Assembly (NCBI GenBank): GCA_016292015.1
Contig: JAEEZY010000029.1
Span: forward strand, 212,863-276,862
Length of the DNA: 64,000 bases
Source: Bacteroidales bacterium
Lineage (GTDB): Bacteria > Bacteroidota > Bacteroidia > Bacteroidales > P3
Reading direction: 5' to 3'
The notes under the pieces were generated by a model. That model was given only the letters and a program-made list of their open reading frames with translations, ran no database searches and was not told the origin of the DNA. Shown in pieces: positions 18,334 to 27,758 of this stretch. The position numbers and the translations under genes are program-made. Position 1 is the stretch's first letter. Each line of letters opens with the position of its first letter.

Positions 18334-18341
18334 TACCTTTG
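18334..18341 (+). promoter_or_regulatory. Promoter box for the C10 protease pair
   Basis: TACCTTTG, 24 nt upstream of the first C10 protease ATG. Confidence 0.6.
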
Positions 18342-18365
18342 CGTCTTTAAGTAACAAACTAAAAT

Positions 18366-19769
18366 ATGAAACGCAACATTCTCAGCATTGGCTTGATTTT
18401 GCTTGCCGGCTTGGCATCGGGCAATCCAGTATGTCCAGCGGAAGCAAAAAGAAGTGTGGAAACCTTTTGGCAGCAGAGCAACTGTGAAATCAGAAGCGGC
18501 GTGGCTGCCAGCGCACTTGACGACATCACTTCGCAGACGGAATTCTCGCATCTGTACATCTTCAGCAATTCCGGCGGATTTGTCATCATGTCGGGCGATG
18601 ATTGTGCCAAACCCATATTGGCCTATTCCACCAGCGGCGGTTTTGATCCTGACAATATCCCCGCAGCCGTAAGGGATTGGCTCTCCACCTACGAAACCAG
18701 GATAGAACAAGCCGTGAACCAGCAGCTGGAGGCGACGTCTGAAATCGCTGGACAGTGGGAGCTGTTGCGGTCGGGACGATGGACGGACGCTCGGAAAATA
18801 GAAACGGTAGGCCCGCTTGTGACAGCAAAATGGGGGCAGAGTTCGCCGTACAATGCACATTGTCCACCGAACACGCTGGTCGGATGTATAGCGGTGGCGA
18901 TGGGGCAGGTGATGCACTACTGGCAATATCCCGAGCATGGAACCGGCTCACATTCGTACACCAGCAACGGATACTCGCATAATGTGGATTTCTCGGGTGC
19001 AACCTATGACTATAGCGCCATGCCGAACAGCTGCAGCGGCAGCAACGACGCCGTTGCGACGCTGCTCTACCACTGCGGAGTGGCCATCGAGACAGGTTAT
19101 ACCTCGAACAATTCAACTGCATACGTCCTCAACACGGCGTCGCACCCCTACAACGCCGAGATGGCGATGAGAGATTTTTTCGGCTATAGCAGCGAGGTGC
19201 ACGGCGAGCGCCGCGTTATGTACAACAAACCCACGTGGATATCAATGCTGAAAGAAAATCTGGATGCAGGAATTCCAATCATTTATAATGGCTTCAACTC
19301 ATCCAACTCGGGTGGTCATTGCTTCATCTGTGACGGCTACGATGCCAACGATTTCTTCCATTTCAACTGGGGGCAGCGAGGTTCGTACGACGGCTTCTTC
19401 GAAATAGACGATATGACTCCGTCGAACCAGAATTTCTCGTACGACCAGGGAGCTATACTGGGATTGACCCCTGCGGTCGAAACACCCCCTGCGCCTGTCG
19501 AAGGAATCGCCGACGCGAAAGCGGCAATGCCGAAACTCCTTGTCTATCCTAACCCCACCTCGGGGCGCTTTGTCGTGGAATGTGGAAGTGACATGGTCGG
19601 AGAATGTAGATTTCGTGTTTACGACGAGTGCGGAAAGCTGTTGGTTTCTGAGAAGATGACAGACGGCGGCACCATAGATTTGTCTGCCCGCCCCGACGGC
19701 ATCTACTTCCTCCAGATGATTAAGGGCGGAAAGGTGGTCTTGTATGAGAAGATTGTCAAAGTACGGTAA
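18366..19769 (+). CDS. C10-family cysteine protease (SpeB-like) with T9SS sorting domain
   Basis: Secreted cysteine endopeptidase of family C10 (streptopain/SpeB relatives). A signal peptide is followed by an inhibitory pro-region (to about residue 140) containing SGGFVIMSGDD. The catalytic Cys lies in LVGCIAVAMGQVMHYW (near residue 174) and the catalytic His in GGHCFICDGY (near 318), followed by FHFNWGQRG. The last 80 residues (KLLVYPNPTSGRFVVE ... YFLQMIKGGKVV) are a type A T9SS C-terminal domain, so the protein should be secreted and probably surface attached. A paralogue follows 20 nt downstream. Confidence 0.92.
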   Translation: MKRNILSIGLILLAGLASGNPVCPAEAKRSVETFWQQSNCEIRSGVAASALDDITSQTEFSHLYIFSNSGGFVIMSGDDCAKPILAYSTSGGFDPDNIPAAVRDWLSTYETRIEQAVNQQLEATSEIAGQWELLRSGRWTDARKIETVGPLVTAKWGQSSPYNAHCPPNTLVGCIAVAMGQVMHYWQYPEHGTGSHSYTSNGYSHNVDFSGATYDYSAMPNSCSGSNDAVATLLYHCGVAIETGYTSNNSTAYVLNTASHPYNAEMAMRDFFGYSSEVHGERRVMYNKPTWISMLKENLDAGIPIIYNGFNSSNSGGHCFICDGYDANDFFHFNWGQRGSYDGFFEIDDMTPSNQNFSYDQGAILGLTPAVETPPAPVEGIADAKAAMPKLLVYPNPTSGRFVVECGSDMVGECRFRVYDECGKLLVSEKMTDGGTIDLSARPDGIYFLQMIKGGKVVLYEKIVKVR

Positions 19770-19789
19770 CATCTAATTTACAGGTGACT

Positions 19790-21229
19790 ATGAAGCCGAA
19801 ATATATCATTTTTCTATTATTGGCCGCTATGGTGACGGGGGTGGCGAAGGCTGCCCCCGTTGACGGCACGACCGCACGCACAGTGGCGTCGCATTTCTAT
19901 GCTTCGAAATTCAAGCAGACGCCCGAATCGCTCACCGCCACAATCGTTTACGAGGCATCGTTGCTTCGCGACGAAAACGGCGAGTGGCCCAGTTTCTATG
20001 TGGTTGACATAAACTCCGAGGGCTTTGTCATTGTGGCTGGCGACGACCGCGTGCAGCCGGTTCTGGCTTTCTCTGACGAAGGTGCTTTTGTGGCAGAAGG
20101 GATGCCGGCAAATGTGCGCTTTTTCCTCGACGGATATACCGAGGAGATTCAGTATGCGGTTGACAAAAAACAAGCTGCCGACGAGTCGGTGGTGCGCAAA
20201 TGGAACGAGCTGCTCTACGAAACGGTGGCTGAACGGAAAGACGGCAACGTGGTGGTCGAGCCGCTGCTGGGCAACAACCGATGGAACCAGACAAAGTACT
20301 ACAACGACCTCTGTCCAGCCGACGCCACCGGCAACGTCGCCTACGGCGGACATGCGGCTGTGGGATGCGGCGCGCTGGTGATGGGGCAGGTGATGCGCTA
20401 CTGGCGTTACCCCACCACGGGCACCGGAAGCCATTCCTACAACGCCACCGGATACGGCACGCTCTCGGCCAACTTCGGCGCCACCACCTACCGCTATTCG
20501 GCAATGCCCGACCAGCTCACTGCGTCGAACCATCCCGACAGCTGCGTGGAGGCTGTGGCCACTTTGCTGTATCATTGCGGTGTGGCGGTCAATATGAGAT
20601 ACGGCGCTGACGCAAGTGTGGTCAACTCGAACAACATTGTAAGCGCTCTCCCGACCTATTTCGGCTATCCCGCCACCGTGCGCTACATCGAGCGTGGAAG
20701 CCTTTCCTCGACGGTGTGGCTCAACTATCTGAAGGGAGAACTGGACGACGGGGCACCGTTCATGTACGGCGGAAGCGGCAACTATGGCGGACATGTGTGG
20801 ACCTGCGACGGATATAGAGACGACGACTTTTTCCATTTCAACTGGGGTTGGGGCGGAACGCAGAACGGTTACTACGCACTCAGCAACTGCAGCTCGTATG
20901 GATTCAACAGCAACCACGCCATCATCATCGGCATCCGAGGCCCCGAGCTGCCCACCGACCCCGAGGAGCCGGAAGTCTCCATTGAGGAACACACGGCTTT
21001 GAATGTCAATGTGTTTCCGAATCCAACCGACGGCAGCGTATATGTCTGCTCGGGGATGCAAACGGTGTTGGAGGTGCAGGTGACGGACCTGTGTGGCAGG
21101 ACGGTCTCGCGCCAAAGCGTGGGGCAGTCGGAATTCAGGGTTGACCTGTCCGAGTGCGCTCCCGGAACCTACCTGCTCAGGATGGTGACCGACAAGGGCG
21201 TAGAGACATGCAGGGTGGTCAGAAGGTAG
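19790..21229 (+). CDS. Second C10-family cysteine protease with T9SS sorting domain
   Basis: Tandem paralogue of the preceding protease with the same architecture: signal peptide (MKPKYIIFLLLAAMVTGVAKA), pro-region with EGFVIVAGDDRVQPVLAF, catalytic Cys in VGCGALVMGQVMRYWRYP, catalytic His in YGGHVWTCDGY, the FHFNWGWGG strand, and a C-terminal sorting domain starting LNVNVFPNPTDGSVYV. The ATG at 19790 is preferred to a GTG two codons earlier. The two copies have diverged well beyond recent duplication, so distinct substrate preferences are likely. Probably one operon from the promoter at 18334. Confidence 0.92.
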   Translation: MKPKYIIFLLLAAMVTGVAKAAPVDGTTARTVASHFYASKFKQTPESLTATIVYEASLLRDENGEWPSFYVVDINSEGFVIVAGDDRVQPVLAFSDEGAFVAEGMPANVRFFLDGYTEEIQYAVDKKQAADESVVRKWNELLYETVAERKDGNVVVEPLLGNNRWNQTKYYNDLCPADATGNVAYGGHAAVGCGALVMGQVMRYWRYPTTGTGSHSYNATGYGTLSANFGATTYRYSAMPDQLTASNHPDSCVEAVATLLYHCGVAVNMRYGADASVVNSNNIVSALPTYFGYPATVRYIERGSLSSTVWLNYLKGELDDGAPFMYGGSGNYGGHVWTCDGYRDDDFFHFNWGWGGTQNGYYALSNCSSYGFNSNHAIIIGIRGPELPTDPEEPEVSIEEHTALNVNVFPNPTDGSVYVCSGMQTVLEVQVTDLCGRTVSRQSVGQSEFRVDLSECAPGTYLLRMVTDKGVETCRVVRR

Positions 21230-21367
21230 ATTCCGTCGCCGCCAGCTTTCGTCCTCGAATTGTCGCCTTCGGCGTCATTCAGCTTCACTTCAGAAACGAA
21301 TGATAGCCTTCGTTTCACTCACACATAGTCGCTGCATTTCGATTGCAAAAGTATCCTATCAAACCCC

Positions 21368-21532
21368 AGCGTTACAGTGTTACAGTGTTACAGTTCGATT
21401 TTTTGATTCCACCAAACTCAAAAGAAAATTTTATATCTATATATTTATATATATAAATATATAGATATAAGTATAATTTTAACAAATCGGATGGCCTTAT
21501 TTTTAACTGTAACACTGTAACGGTGTAACGCT
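21368..21532. repeat. Inverted-repeat hairpin element C (word TTACA)
   Basis: Arms 21368-21395 and 21505-21532 match at 26 of 28 positions; each holds three GTTACA/TGTAAC words in 8-nt spacing. The 109-nt core contains a perfect 40-nt palindrome (21431-21470) of alternating T/A runs centred on TATATATATA. The left arm ends CAGTT like the other elements. Confidence 0.85.
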
Positions 21533-21797
21533 CATAAACATTCTTGCGTATAACACCAACATTATCAATCACCTATCAGTCGCCACTATAAAACGACCAG
21601 CCAACTCATTCAGTAAACCCCCGCCGAAAACAGGCAAAAATCAGCCCCAAAACAAGTCATCCGAACCCAAAATCGCTCAAAATCGACGTCAACCGAATCA
21701 GTAAAGATCACGCCGAACAGCTCAAAAAACAATCAAAAACCGTCATCACAACCCGAAAAAAGAGTCCGCAAATGCATATGTGGGGTTCCTTTCGTAC

Positions 21798-21852
21798 CGG
21801 GTAGCATACTGGGAGTTGGTACGGCGTTGGTACGGCGTTGGTTGGGAGGTGG
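21798..21852. repeat. 11-nt period array, 5 units
   Basis: CGGGTAGCATA, CTGGGAGTTGG, TACGGCGTTGG, TACGGCGTTGG, TTGGGAGGTGG in exact 11-nt register. Confidence 0.75.
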
Positions 21853-22018
21853 CCCGAAGTTAAACTAATTTTGAAATTTGAAGGTTGAGGTTGGGCTTAC
21901 AGCCGAACCTGGCTGTCAGTTTGGGTTTGTGTTGGTGACATTGGGTTGATATTGTGGGGGTTGTAATTTTGTTGAAATTTTTTTGGTGATTTATTCGTAG
22001 AACGCAATGTCGGGGTTG

Positions 22019-22026
22019 TATCTTTG
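22019..22026 (+). promoter_or_regulatory. Upstream promoter box before the 2-oxoacid oxidoreductase genes
   Basis: TATCTTTG, about 200 nt upstream of the alpha-subunit gene. It would give a long leader that includes a second promoter box; it could also start a short untranslated transcript. Confidence 0.45.
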
Positions 22027-22170
22027 CAATCGGATTGTTGGATGGGCGAGAGGGACGAGGAGTCAACCTATCAACAATCTAACTCTTTGATTTTGCGGTT
22101 GATTGGTGGGGTTGTTGATATGTTGTGGGAAATAAAGGCGTGGGAACGTCTCAACACCGAAAAAAAGTTG

Positions 22171-22178
22171 TACATTTG
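22171..22178 (+). promoter_or_regulatory. Proximal promoter box of the 2-oxoacid oxidoreductase operon
   Basis: TACATTTG, 44 nt before the ATG at 22223. Confidence 0.55.
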
Positions 22179-22222
22179 CAACCCATTAGCAAACATTAAT
22201 TTTAACAAAAAACAATATACAA

Positions 22223-24061
22223 ATGTCACAAGACCAGATTTGCAATAAAGAAGACCTGGTGGTGCGTTTTGCAGGCGACTCGGGCGACGGAATGCAGCTT
22301 TCCGGCACCCTCTTCTCAGACGCCTCCGCACTTACGGGCAACGACATCGCAACATTCCCCGACTACCCGGCCGAGATACGCGCGCCGCACAACACCATAG
22401 CGGGCGTTTCGGGCTATCAGGTGCACGTGGGCAACCACATCTACAGCTCGGGCGACAAATGCGACATCCTTATCGCAATGAACCCCGCTTCGTTCAAGTC
22501 GAACCTGAAGTGGGCGAAGAAGGGCGCCACCGTCATAGTCGATATCGACACCTTCACCGACGAGGCTATGGAGAAGGCCGGCTACACCGAGAACCCCTTC
22601 ACCGACGAACTCGAGCGTGCCTACACCATCATCAAGGCTCCCGTGACCTCATTCACCGCCAAGATAGGGCAGGAGCAGGGTGCCGACAAGAAGACCGCCG
22701 ACAAGTGCCGCAACATGTTCGCGCTGGGCATCGTCTTCTACGCCACCCACAAGACTCTCGACCAGACCTTTGCCTATCTGGAGCGCAAATTCGCCAAGAA
22801 ACCCGACGTGGTGAAGCTGAACAAGGCTGTCCTCAGCGCCGGTTACGAATATGCCGACAAACTCGAGGTGATGCACTCGCACATCTTCGAGGTGGCTCAC
22901 GCCGAGATGCCCAAGGGCAAATACCGCAACATCACGGGTAACGTAGCTACGGCATGGGGTCTGCTCGCTGCATCGGAGCGCAGCGGTCGCCAGCTCTTCC
23001 TGGGCAGCTATCCTATCACTCCGGCAACGGACGTGATGGTGGAGCTCTCGAAACACAAATCGCTTGGCGCACGAGTGTTCCAGGCAGAGGACGAGATTGC
23101 GGGTGTCTGCTCAGCCATCGGTGCTTCCTACGCTGGTGCGCTGGCTTGCACCTCCACTTCCGGCCCCGGCCTCTCGCTCAAGAGCGAGGCTCTCGGCTTG
23201 GCCGTGATGGTCGAGTTGCCGCTGGTGGTGGTTGACGTGCAGCGTGGCGGCCCTTCGACCGGCTTGCCCACCAAAACCGAGCAGAGCGACCTGAATCAGG
23301 CTCTCTACGGCCGCAACGGCGAGGCTCCCCTGGTGGTGGTTGCCGCTTCGAGCAGCGCCAACTGCTTCTACTGGGCTTACAACGCAGCCAAGATTGCCCT
23401 CGAGCACATGACTCCCGTCATCCTGCTCACCGACGGCTATCTGGGCAACGGCTCACAGCTGTTCCGCATACCTAAGGTGGCCGACCTGCCGAGCATCACG
23501 CCGCGTCTGGCCACGCCGAACGACCCGAACTTCCGTCCGTTCCGTCGCGATGACGAGAAATTCGCCCGTTGGTGGGCTCTTCCGGGCATGGAAGGCTTGA
23601 GCCACCGTGTCGGAGGTCTTGAGAAATGCCCCGATGGCCCTCTCAGCACCGACCCCGAGAACCACGCCCTGATGACCAAGAACCGTCAGGAGAAGGTGAA
23701 CCGCGTGGCCAACTACATCCCCGACCAGGAAGTGAGCGGCAACCCCGACGCCGACCTGCTCGTGGTGGGTTGGGGCGGCACCGCTGGCGCTTTGACTCTC
23801 GCCGTAGAGGAGATGAACAACGAAGGCAAGAAAGTGGCTTACACCCACTTCAACTATATCTGCCCGCTGCCGAAGAACACAGGCGACATACTGCGCCGCT
23901 ACAAGAAAATCGTGGTGTGCGAGCTCAACAACGGACAGTTTGCCGGCTATCTGCGCACCCAGTTCCCCGAATGCACGATGACCCAGTACAACAAGGTCAT
24001 GGGCTTGCCGTTCGAGGTGTGCGAGTTGAAAGAGCACTTCACTAAACTCCTTGAGAAATAA
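22223..24061 (+). CDS. korA: 2-oxoacid:ferredoxin oxidoreductase, alpha subunit (gamma-alpha fusion)
   Basis: Large subunit of a thiamine-dependent oxidoreductase that converts a 2-oxoacid plus CoA to acyl-CoA, CO2 and reduced ferredoxin; 2-oxoglutarate is the likeliest substrate for this two-gene form. Residues 1-190 are the gamma domain (RFAGDSGDGMQLSGTLFSDA, then FPDYPAEIRAP), followed by the pyrimidine-binding alpha region (GSYPITPATDVMVELS, FQAEDEIAGVCSAIGASYAG). 612 aa fits the fused form. The beta subunit begins 55 nt downstream. Substrate choice between 2-oxoglutarate and other acids is inferred from the arrangement. Confidence 0.9.
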   Translation: MSQDQICNKEDLVVRFAGDSGDGMQLSGTLFSDASALTGNDIATFPDYPAEIRAPHNTIAGVSGYQVHVGNHIYSSGDKCDILIAMNPASFKSNLKWAKKGATVIVDIDTFTDEAMEKAGYTENPFTDELERAYTIIKAPVTSFTAKIGQEQGADKKTADKCRNMFALGIVFYATHKTLDQTFAYLERKFAKKPDVVKLNKAVLSAGYEYADKLEVMHSHIFEVAHAEMPKGKYRNITGNVATAWGLLAASERSGRQLFLGSYPITPATDVMVELSKHKSLGARVFQAEDEIAGVCSAIGASYAGALACTSTSGPGLSLKSEALGLAVMVELPLVVVDVQRGGPSTGLPTKTEQSDLNQALYGRNGEAPLVVVAASSSANCFYWAYNAAKIALEHMTPVILLTDGYLGNGSQLFRIPKVADLPSITPRLATPNDPNFRPFRRDDEKFARWWALPGMEGLSHRVGGLEKCPDGPLSTDPENHALMTKNRQEKVNRVANYIPDQEVSGNPDADLLVVGWGGTAGALTLAVEEMNNEGKKVAYTHFNYICPLPKNTGDILRRYKKIVVCELNNGQFAGYLRTQFPECTMTQYNKVMGLPFEVCELKEHFTKLLEK

Positions 24062-24116
24062 TTATTGTAAGACACGTTTGACTAGTCCTACTGGTCGGAC
24101 ATAAAACATACAAACA

Positions 24117-25145
24117 ATGGAAAGACATTTTGTTCCCAAAGCGGATCGCGAATATACAAAGGCTGACTTTGCCAGCGACCAGATGGTGAAATGGTGCCCC
24201 GGCTGCGGCGACCACGCCATCCTCTCATCTCTCCTCAACACCTTCCCCAAGACAGGTCACAAGAAGGAGAACATCTGCATGGTGTCGGGTATCGGATGCT
24301 CGTCTCGCATACCTTATTATGTTGACACCTATGGTTTCCACAGCATCCACGGACGTGCCTGTGCCATCGCTACCGGCGTGAAGCTCGCCAACCCCGCCCT
24401 CTCGGTGTGGGTCAACATGGGCGACGGCGACTCGATGGCCATCGGCGGTAACCACCTCATCCATGCTGTGCGACGTAACCAGGACCTCAACATCACCATC
24501 TTCAACAACGAGATTTACGGCTTGACGAAAGGCCAGTACAGTCCCACCACCAAGTTTGGCCAGGTGACCAAGACTTCGCCCTTCGGCACCATCGACTATC
24601 CGTTCAATCCGGGTGAGCTGGTCATGGGTGCTCAGGGTACTTTCTTCGCACGTGCTCTCGACTGCGTACCGGCACTGACCACCGACATTATGACCCGCGC
24701 CGCACAGCACGACGGCACTTCGGTTGTTGAGGTGTTGCAAAACTGCATGATATTCAACGACAAGACACATGCTGCCATCACCGACCGCGCCGTACGTGAC
24801 GATCGCACCATCGTGCTCGAGCACGGCAAACCCATGCTCTTCGGCAAGAACAAGGAGAAAGGCCTCCGCTTCAACGGACGTCAGCTCGAAGTGGTCACCG
24901 TCGGCGAGAACGGAGTGACCCTCGACGACATCATGATTCACGACGAGACCACCGAGGATACCGGCATCCACATGATGCTGGCCCACATGCACGGCGACCT
25001 GCCCGTAGCACTCGGCGTCATCCGCAACGTGAAGAAGACCTCATACACCCAACTGTACGAAAACCAGATGGACGAGCAGAAAGCCAACGGCAAATACAAA
25101 TGCGTTGACGACCTGCTCAACAGTGGCGACACCTGGGAGGTGTAA
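24117..25145 (+). CDS. korB: 2-oxoacid:ferredoxin oxidoreductase, beta subunit
   Basis: Thiamine-diphosphate-binding subunit paired with the preceding gene. WCPGCGDHAIL near residue 24 is the start of the family's cysteine-containing region. MGDGDSMAIGGNHLIHAVRRN followed by ITIFNNEIYGLTKGQYSPT is the TPP/Mg binding loop (GDGD...N). 342 aa is normal for KorB. A rho-independent terminator follows, so the operon is just these two genes; no separate ferredoxin-like delta subunit is present, as usual for the two-subunit type. Confidence 0.92.
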   Translation: MERHFVPKADREYTKADFASDQMVKWCPGCGDHAILSSLLNTFPKTGHKKENICMVSGIGCSSRIPYYVDTYGFHSIHGRACAIATGVKLANPALSVWVNMGDGDSMAIGGNHLIHAVRRNQDLNITIFNNEIYGLTKGQYSPTTKFGQVTKTSPFGTIDYPFNPGELVMGAQGTFFARALDCVPALTTDIMTRAAQHDGTSVVEVLQNCMIFNDKTHAAITDRAVRDDRTIVLEHGKPMLFGKNKEKGLRFNGRQLEVVTVGENGVTLDDIMIHDETTEDTGIHMMLAHMHGDLPVALGVIRNVKKTSYTQLYENQMDEQKANGKYKCVDDLLNSGDTWEV

Positions 25146-25164
25146 CCCTAAATCACATAAAAAA

Positions 25165-25206
25165 GATAGGACCTTGCAGATTGCTGTGAGGTTCTATTCT
25201 TTTTTG
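25165..25206 (+). terminator. Terminator after the oxidoreductase operon
   Basis: ATAGGACCT / AGGTTCTAT stem with one mismatch, continued by GCA / TG pairs, followed by TTCTTTTTT. Confidence 0.6.
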
Positions 25207-25218
25207 AAGAAAAATTTG

Positions 25219-25226
25219 TATATTTG
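25219..25226 (+). promoter_or_regulatory. kamA promoter box
   Basis: TATATTTG, 123 nt before the start codon, directly after the terminator of the preceding operon. Confidence 0.55.
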
Positions 25227-25349
25227 CTTTTTGTATATTGTGTGGATTTTAAGGTGTCGATTGGTTTATTTGCTTGATAATTAATAGGAGACATATTTAT
25301 AATAAGACATAAAAGCAAAGAAAACAAAATAACAAAACAACAAGATAAC

Positions 25350-26600
25350 ATGAAAGTAAACCGTAGAAAAGAATTGTTTCCAGAGGTGGCTGACGCCCAG
25401 TGGAACGATTGGAAATGGCAAGTCAAGAACCGTATCGAGACATACGAGCAGCTGAGCAAGTACTTCAAGTTCTCGCCTGAAGAGGCCGAGGGCATCAAGA
25501 AGGCACTTGCCAAGTTCCGTATGGCTATCACTCCTTATTACCTAAGTCTCATCGACCCGAACGACCCGTTCGACCCTATCCGCCGGCAGGCAATACCGGC
25601 AGGCGAGGAGTGCAACATAGCACCGGCCGACCTGAACGACCCGCTGCATGAGGATGAAGATTCTCCGGCTCCCGGTCTTACACACCGCTATCCGGACAGA
25701 GTGCTGTTCCTTATCACCGACATGTGCTCGATGTACTGCCGTCACTGCACCCGTCGTCGTTTCGCAGGACAGAAAGACGACGAGAGCCCTGCCGAGCGTA
25801 TCGAGAAGTGCATCGCCTATATCGAGAAGACACCGCAAGTGCGCGACGTGCTGCTTTCGGGTGGCGACTGCCTGATGGTGAGCGACGAGAAACTGGAATA
25901 TATCATCAAACGCCTCCGCGCCATCCCGCATGTGGAGATAGTGCGTCTCGGAAGCCGCACACCCGTTGTGTGCCCGCAGCGTATAACTCCTGAGTTGTGC
26001 AATATGTTGAAGAAATACCATCCCATCTGGATGAACACCCACTTCAACCACCCCAACGAGTTCACCCCCGAGGCCGAACACGCTTTGGCAATGTTGGCCG
26101 ACGCCGGCATTCCTCTGGGCAACCAGACGGTGCTGCTGCGTGGCGTGAACGACTGTGTGCACGTGATGAAGAAACTGATGCACGAGCTGGTGCGCAACCG
26201 TGTGCGTCCTTACTACATCTACCAGTGCGACCTCTCGATGGGATTGGAGCATTTCCGTACGCCTGTCAGCAAGGGTATCGAGATTATCGAGAACCTGCGC
26301 GGACATACCAGCGGTTACGCTGTGCCGACCTTCGTGGTTGACGCTCCCGGCGGTGGCGGAAAGACCCCGGTGATGCCTCAGTATGTCATCTCGCAGAGCC
26401 CCGACAAGGTGATCCTTCGCAACTTCGAAGGTGTGATAACCACCTACACCGAGCCGCGCGAATACCATGAGGAGTGCCACTGCGAGGCATGTGAGCAGAA
26501 ACGCAGAGTGGAAGAGGGTGTGGCCTCGCTGCTTGAGACCGACCGCATGGCTCTCGAACCGAGTCACCTGATGCGTCACGAGCGTAACAAGAAAAAATAA
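25350..26600 (+). CDS. kamA: Lysine 2,3-aminomutase family radical SAM enzyme
   Basis: Radical SAM, PLP-dependent aminomutase that shifts the alpha amino group of L-lysine to the beta carbon. The 4Fe-4S motif CSMYCRHC is at C126, C130, C133. The PLP-binding lysine is in DAPGGGGKTPVMPQY near residue 340. The C-terminal ECHCEACEQK supplies additional cysteines typical of the long, zinc-containing clostridial-type enzyme. 416 aa matches. None of the other lysine-fermentation genes (kamDE, kdd, kce, kal, kat) is adjacent, so the role here could be beta-lysine formation for another purpose or part of a pathway encoded elsewhere. Confidence 0.9.
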   Translation: MKVNRRKELFPEVADAQWNDWKWQVKNRIETYEQLSKYFKFSPEEAEGIKKALAKFRMAITPYYLSLIDPNDPFDPIRRQAIPAGEECNIAPADLNDPLHEDEDSPAPGLTHRYPDRVLFLITDMCSMYCRHCTRRRFAGQKDDESPAERIEKCIAYIEKTPQVRDVLLSGGDCLMVSDEKLEYIIKRLRAIPHVEIVRLGSRTPVVCPQRITPELCNMLKKYHPIWMNTHFNHPNEFTPEAEHALAMLADAGIPLGNQTVLLRGVNDCVHVMKKLMHELVRNRVRPYYIYQCDLSMGLEHFRTPVSKGIEIIENLRGHTSGYAVPTFVVDAPGGGGKTPVMPQYVISQSPDKVILRNFEGVITTYTEPREYHEECHCEACEQKRRVEEGVASLLETDRMALEPSHLMRHERNKKK

Positions 26601-26604
26601 TTTT

Positions 26605-26667
26605 AGTTGCCGGTAGTCAGCGGTCAGTGGGCTACTGGCCACTGGCTACTGATCACTGACAACTAAG
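26605..26667. repeat. 7-nt period array, 9 units, abutting porQ
   Basis: AGTTGCC, GGTAGTC, AGCGGTC, AGTGGGC, TACTGGC, CACTGGC, TACTGAT, CACTGAC, AACTAAG: nine heptamers in unbroken register, ending exactly where the TTG start of porQ begins. The array is also an imperfect inverted repeat and could form a hairpin over the start site. Confidence 0.75.
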
Positions 26668-27723
26668 TTGAAACGCCGTTTTTTCATAACAGCCATACTG
26701 CTTGCGATGCTGCCCGCCTACAGGGCGGCGTCGCAGGTGGCTGGAATGAATAACTTGTCGGTGCTTGATATGACGGCATCGGCACGTGCCGCAGGGTTGG
26801 GTATGGATTATCTTCCCATAGCCGACGGCGACATGAGCATTGCGGTGGACAACCCGTCGATGTTTCTGCCGTCGATGCACAACGCCATCACGTTCAGCTA
26901 TGTGGGTATGTTCTCGCATGTGGGCATGGGGCAGGTGTCGTATGCACGGGATTTCGGAAGGCCGGGTGTGTTCGCCGCCACAATGAAATACCACAACTAC
27001 GGCTTGTTTGACGGCTACGATGAGTATGACAACGAGACAGGACGTTTCTACGCCTGCGATGTGACGGCTATACTGAGCTGGGGGTTCAAAATTGACTCCA
27101 ACTTTTCGTTCGGTGTGAGTGCCAAACCCACGTTCTCGCAATATGCCAGCTATACGGCTTTCGCCATTGCCTTCGATATGTCGGCATCGTATGTGCATCC
27201 CAACAGGCGGTTTGTGGCCACAATCATCGGACGCAACGTGGGCGCGCAGTTTTTCTTCGGTCAGGCAAAAACCGACTGGACACCGTTCGAGATAAGTGCA
27301 GCGCTGTCCTACAAGCTCAGCAAGGCTCCGTTCCGCTTCTTCCTGGCCATCACCGAGCTGCAGCAGTGGAACCTGATGTATGAGGATATGTACAACCCGT
27401 CGCAGACAACCGACCCTTTCACCGGCGAGGTGACAAAGCGAAGCGGTGCAGCCAAGTTTTTCGACAACGCTGGACGCCATGTGCTGGCAGGAGTGGAGCT
27501 GAATATCGGCAAGGTGGTTTTTCTGCGCTTTGGCTACAACTTCCGCCAGATGCGTGAGATGCAGGCAAGCAACGGATTTAACTCCAGCGGTTTCTCGTAT
27601 GGTTTGGGACTTCGCATCAAGGGATTTGAATTCTCCTATGCAAGGAACAACTACCACCTGCTGCAAGCACCCAACTATTTCACTCTTTCGACGAATCTGG
27701 AAAGATTCATGAAGAAGAGGTGA
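26668..27723 (+). CDS. porQ: Type IX secretion system protein PorQ
   Basis: Outer-membrane beta-barrel protein of the PorV/PorQ group, part of the T9SS attachment machinery that handles cargo with C-terminal sorting domains. The start is a TTG (MKRRFFITAILLAML), needed because no ATG precedes the signal peptide. The early motif NNLSVLDMTASARAAGLGMDY and DGDMSIAVDNPS is typical of PorQ/PorV N-termini, and the body is amphipathic strands ending in barrel-type residues. 351 aa is the usual length. It leads a compact run with lplA and a thioredoxin-fold gene. Its presence agrees with the two T9SS-tagged proteases at 18-21 kb. Confidence 0.82.
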   Translation: MKRRFFITAILLAMLPAYRAASQVAGMNNLSVLDMTASARAAGLGMDYLPIADGDMSIAVDNPSMFLPSMHNAITFSYVGMFSHVGMGQVSYARDFGRPGVFAATMKYHNYGLFDGYDEYDNETGRFYACDVTAILSWGFKIDSNFSFGVSAKPTFSQYASYTAFAIAFDMSASYVHPNRRFVATIIGRNVGAQFFFGQAKTDWTPFEISAALSYKLSKAPFRFFLAITELQQWNLMYEDMYNPSQTTDPFTGEVTKRSGAAKFFDNAGRHVLAGVELNIGKVVFLRFGYNFRQMREMQASNGFNSSGFSYGLGLRIKGFEFSYARNNYHLLQAPNYFTLSTNLERFMKKR

Positions 27724-27758
27724 ATGGAGAAGTGTCAGATGTTATGTGATACCGAAAC

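Larger units (their letters stand above)
21230..22222. other. 1-kb gene-free interval with hairpin element C, an 11-nt array and two promoter boxes
   Basis: No credible gene. Besides element C (21368-21532), the 11-nt array (21798-21852) and promoter boxes at 22019 and 22171, the stretch 21560-21780 is strikingly rich in A and C on this strand and contains a diverged direct repeat: TCAGTAAACCCCCGCCGAAA near 21611 and TCAGTAAAGATCACGCCGAA near 21699. Confidence 0.65.

Noticed and set aside
22024..22248. 74-codon frame before the 2-oxoacid oxidoreductase gene
   Set aside because: It overlaps the proximal promoter box and the start of korA; no protein-like composition.
25350..26600. Lysine fermentation gene cluster
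   Set aside because: Only the aminomutase is present; none of the other pathway genes is adjacent.
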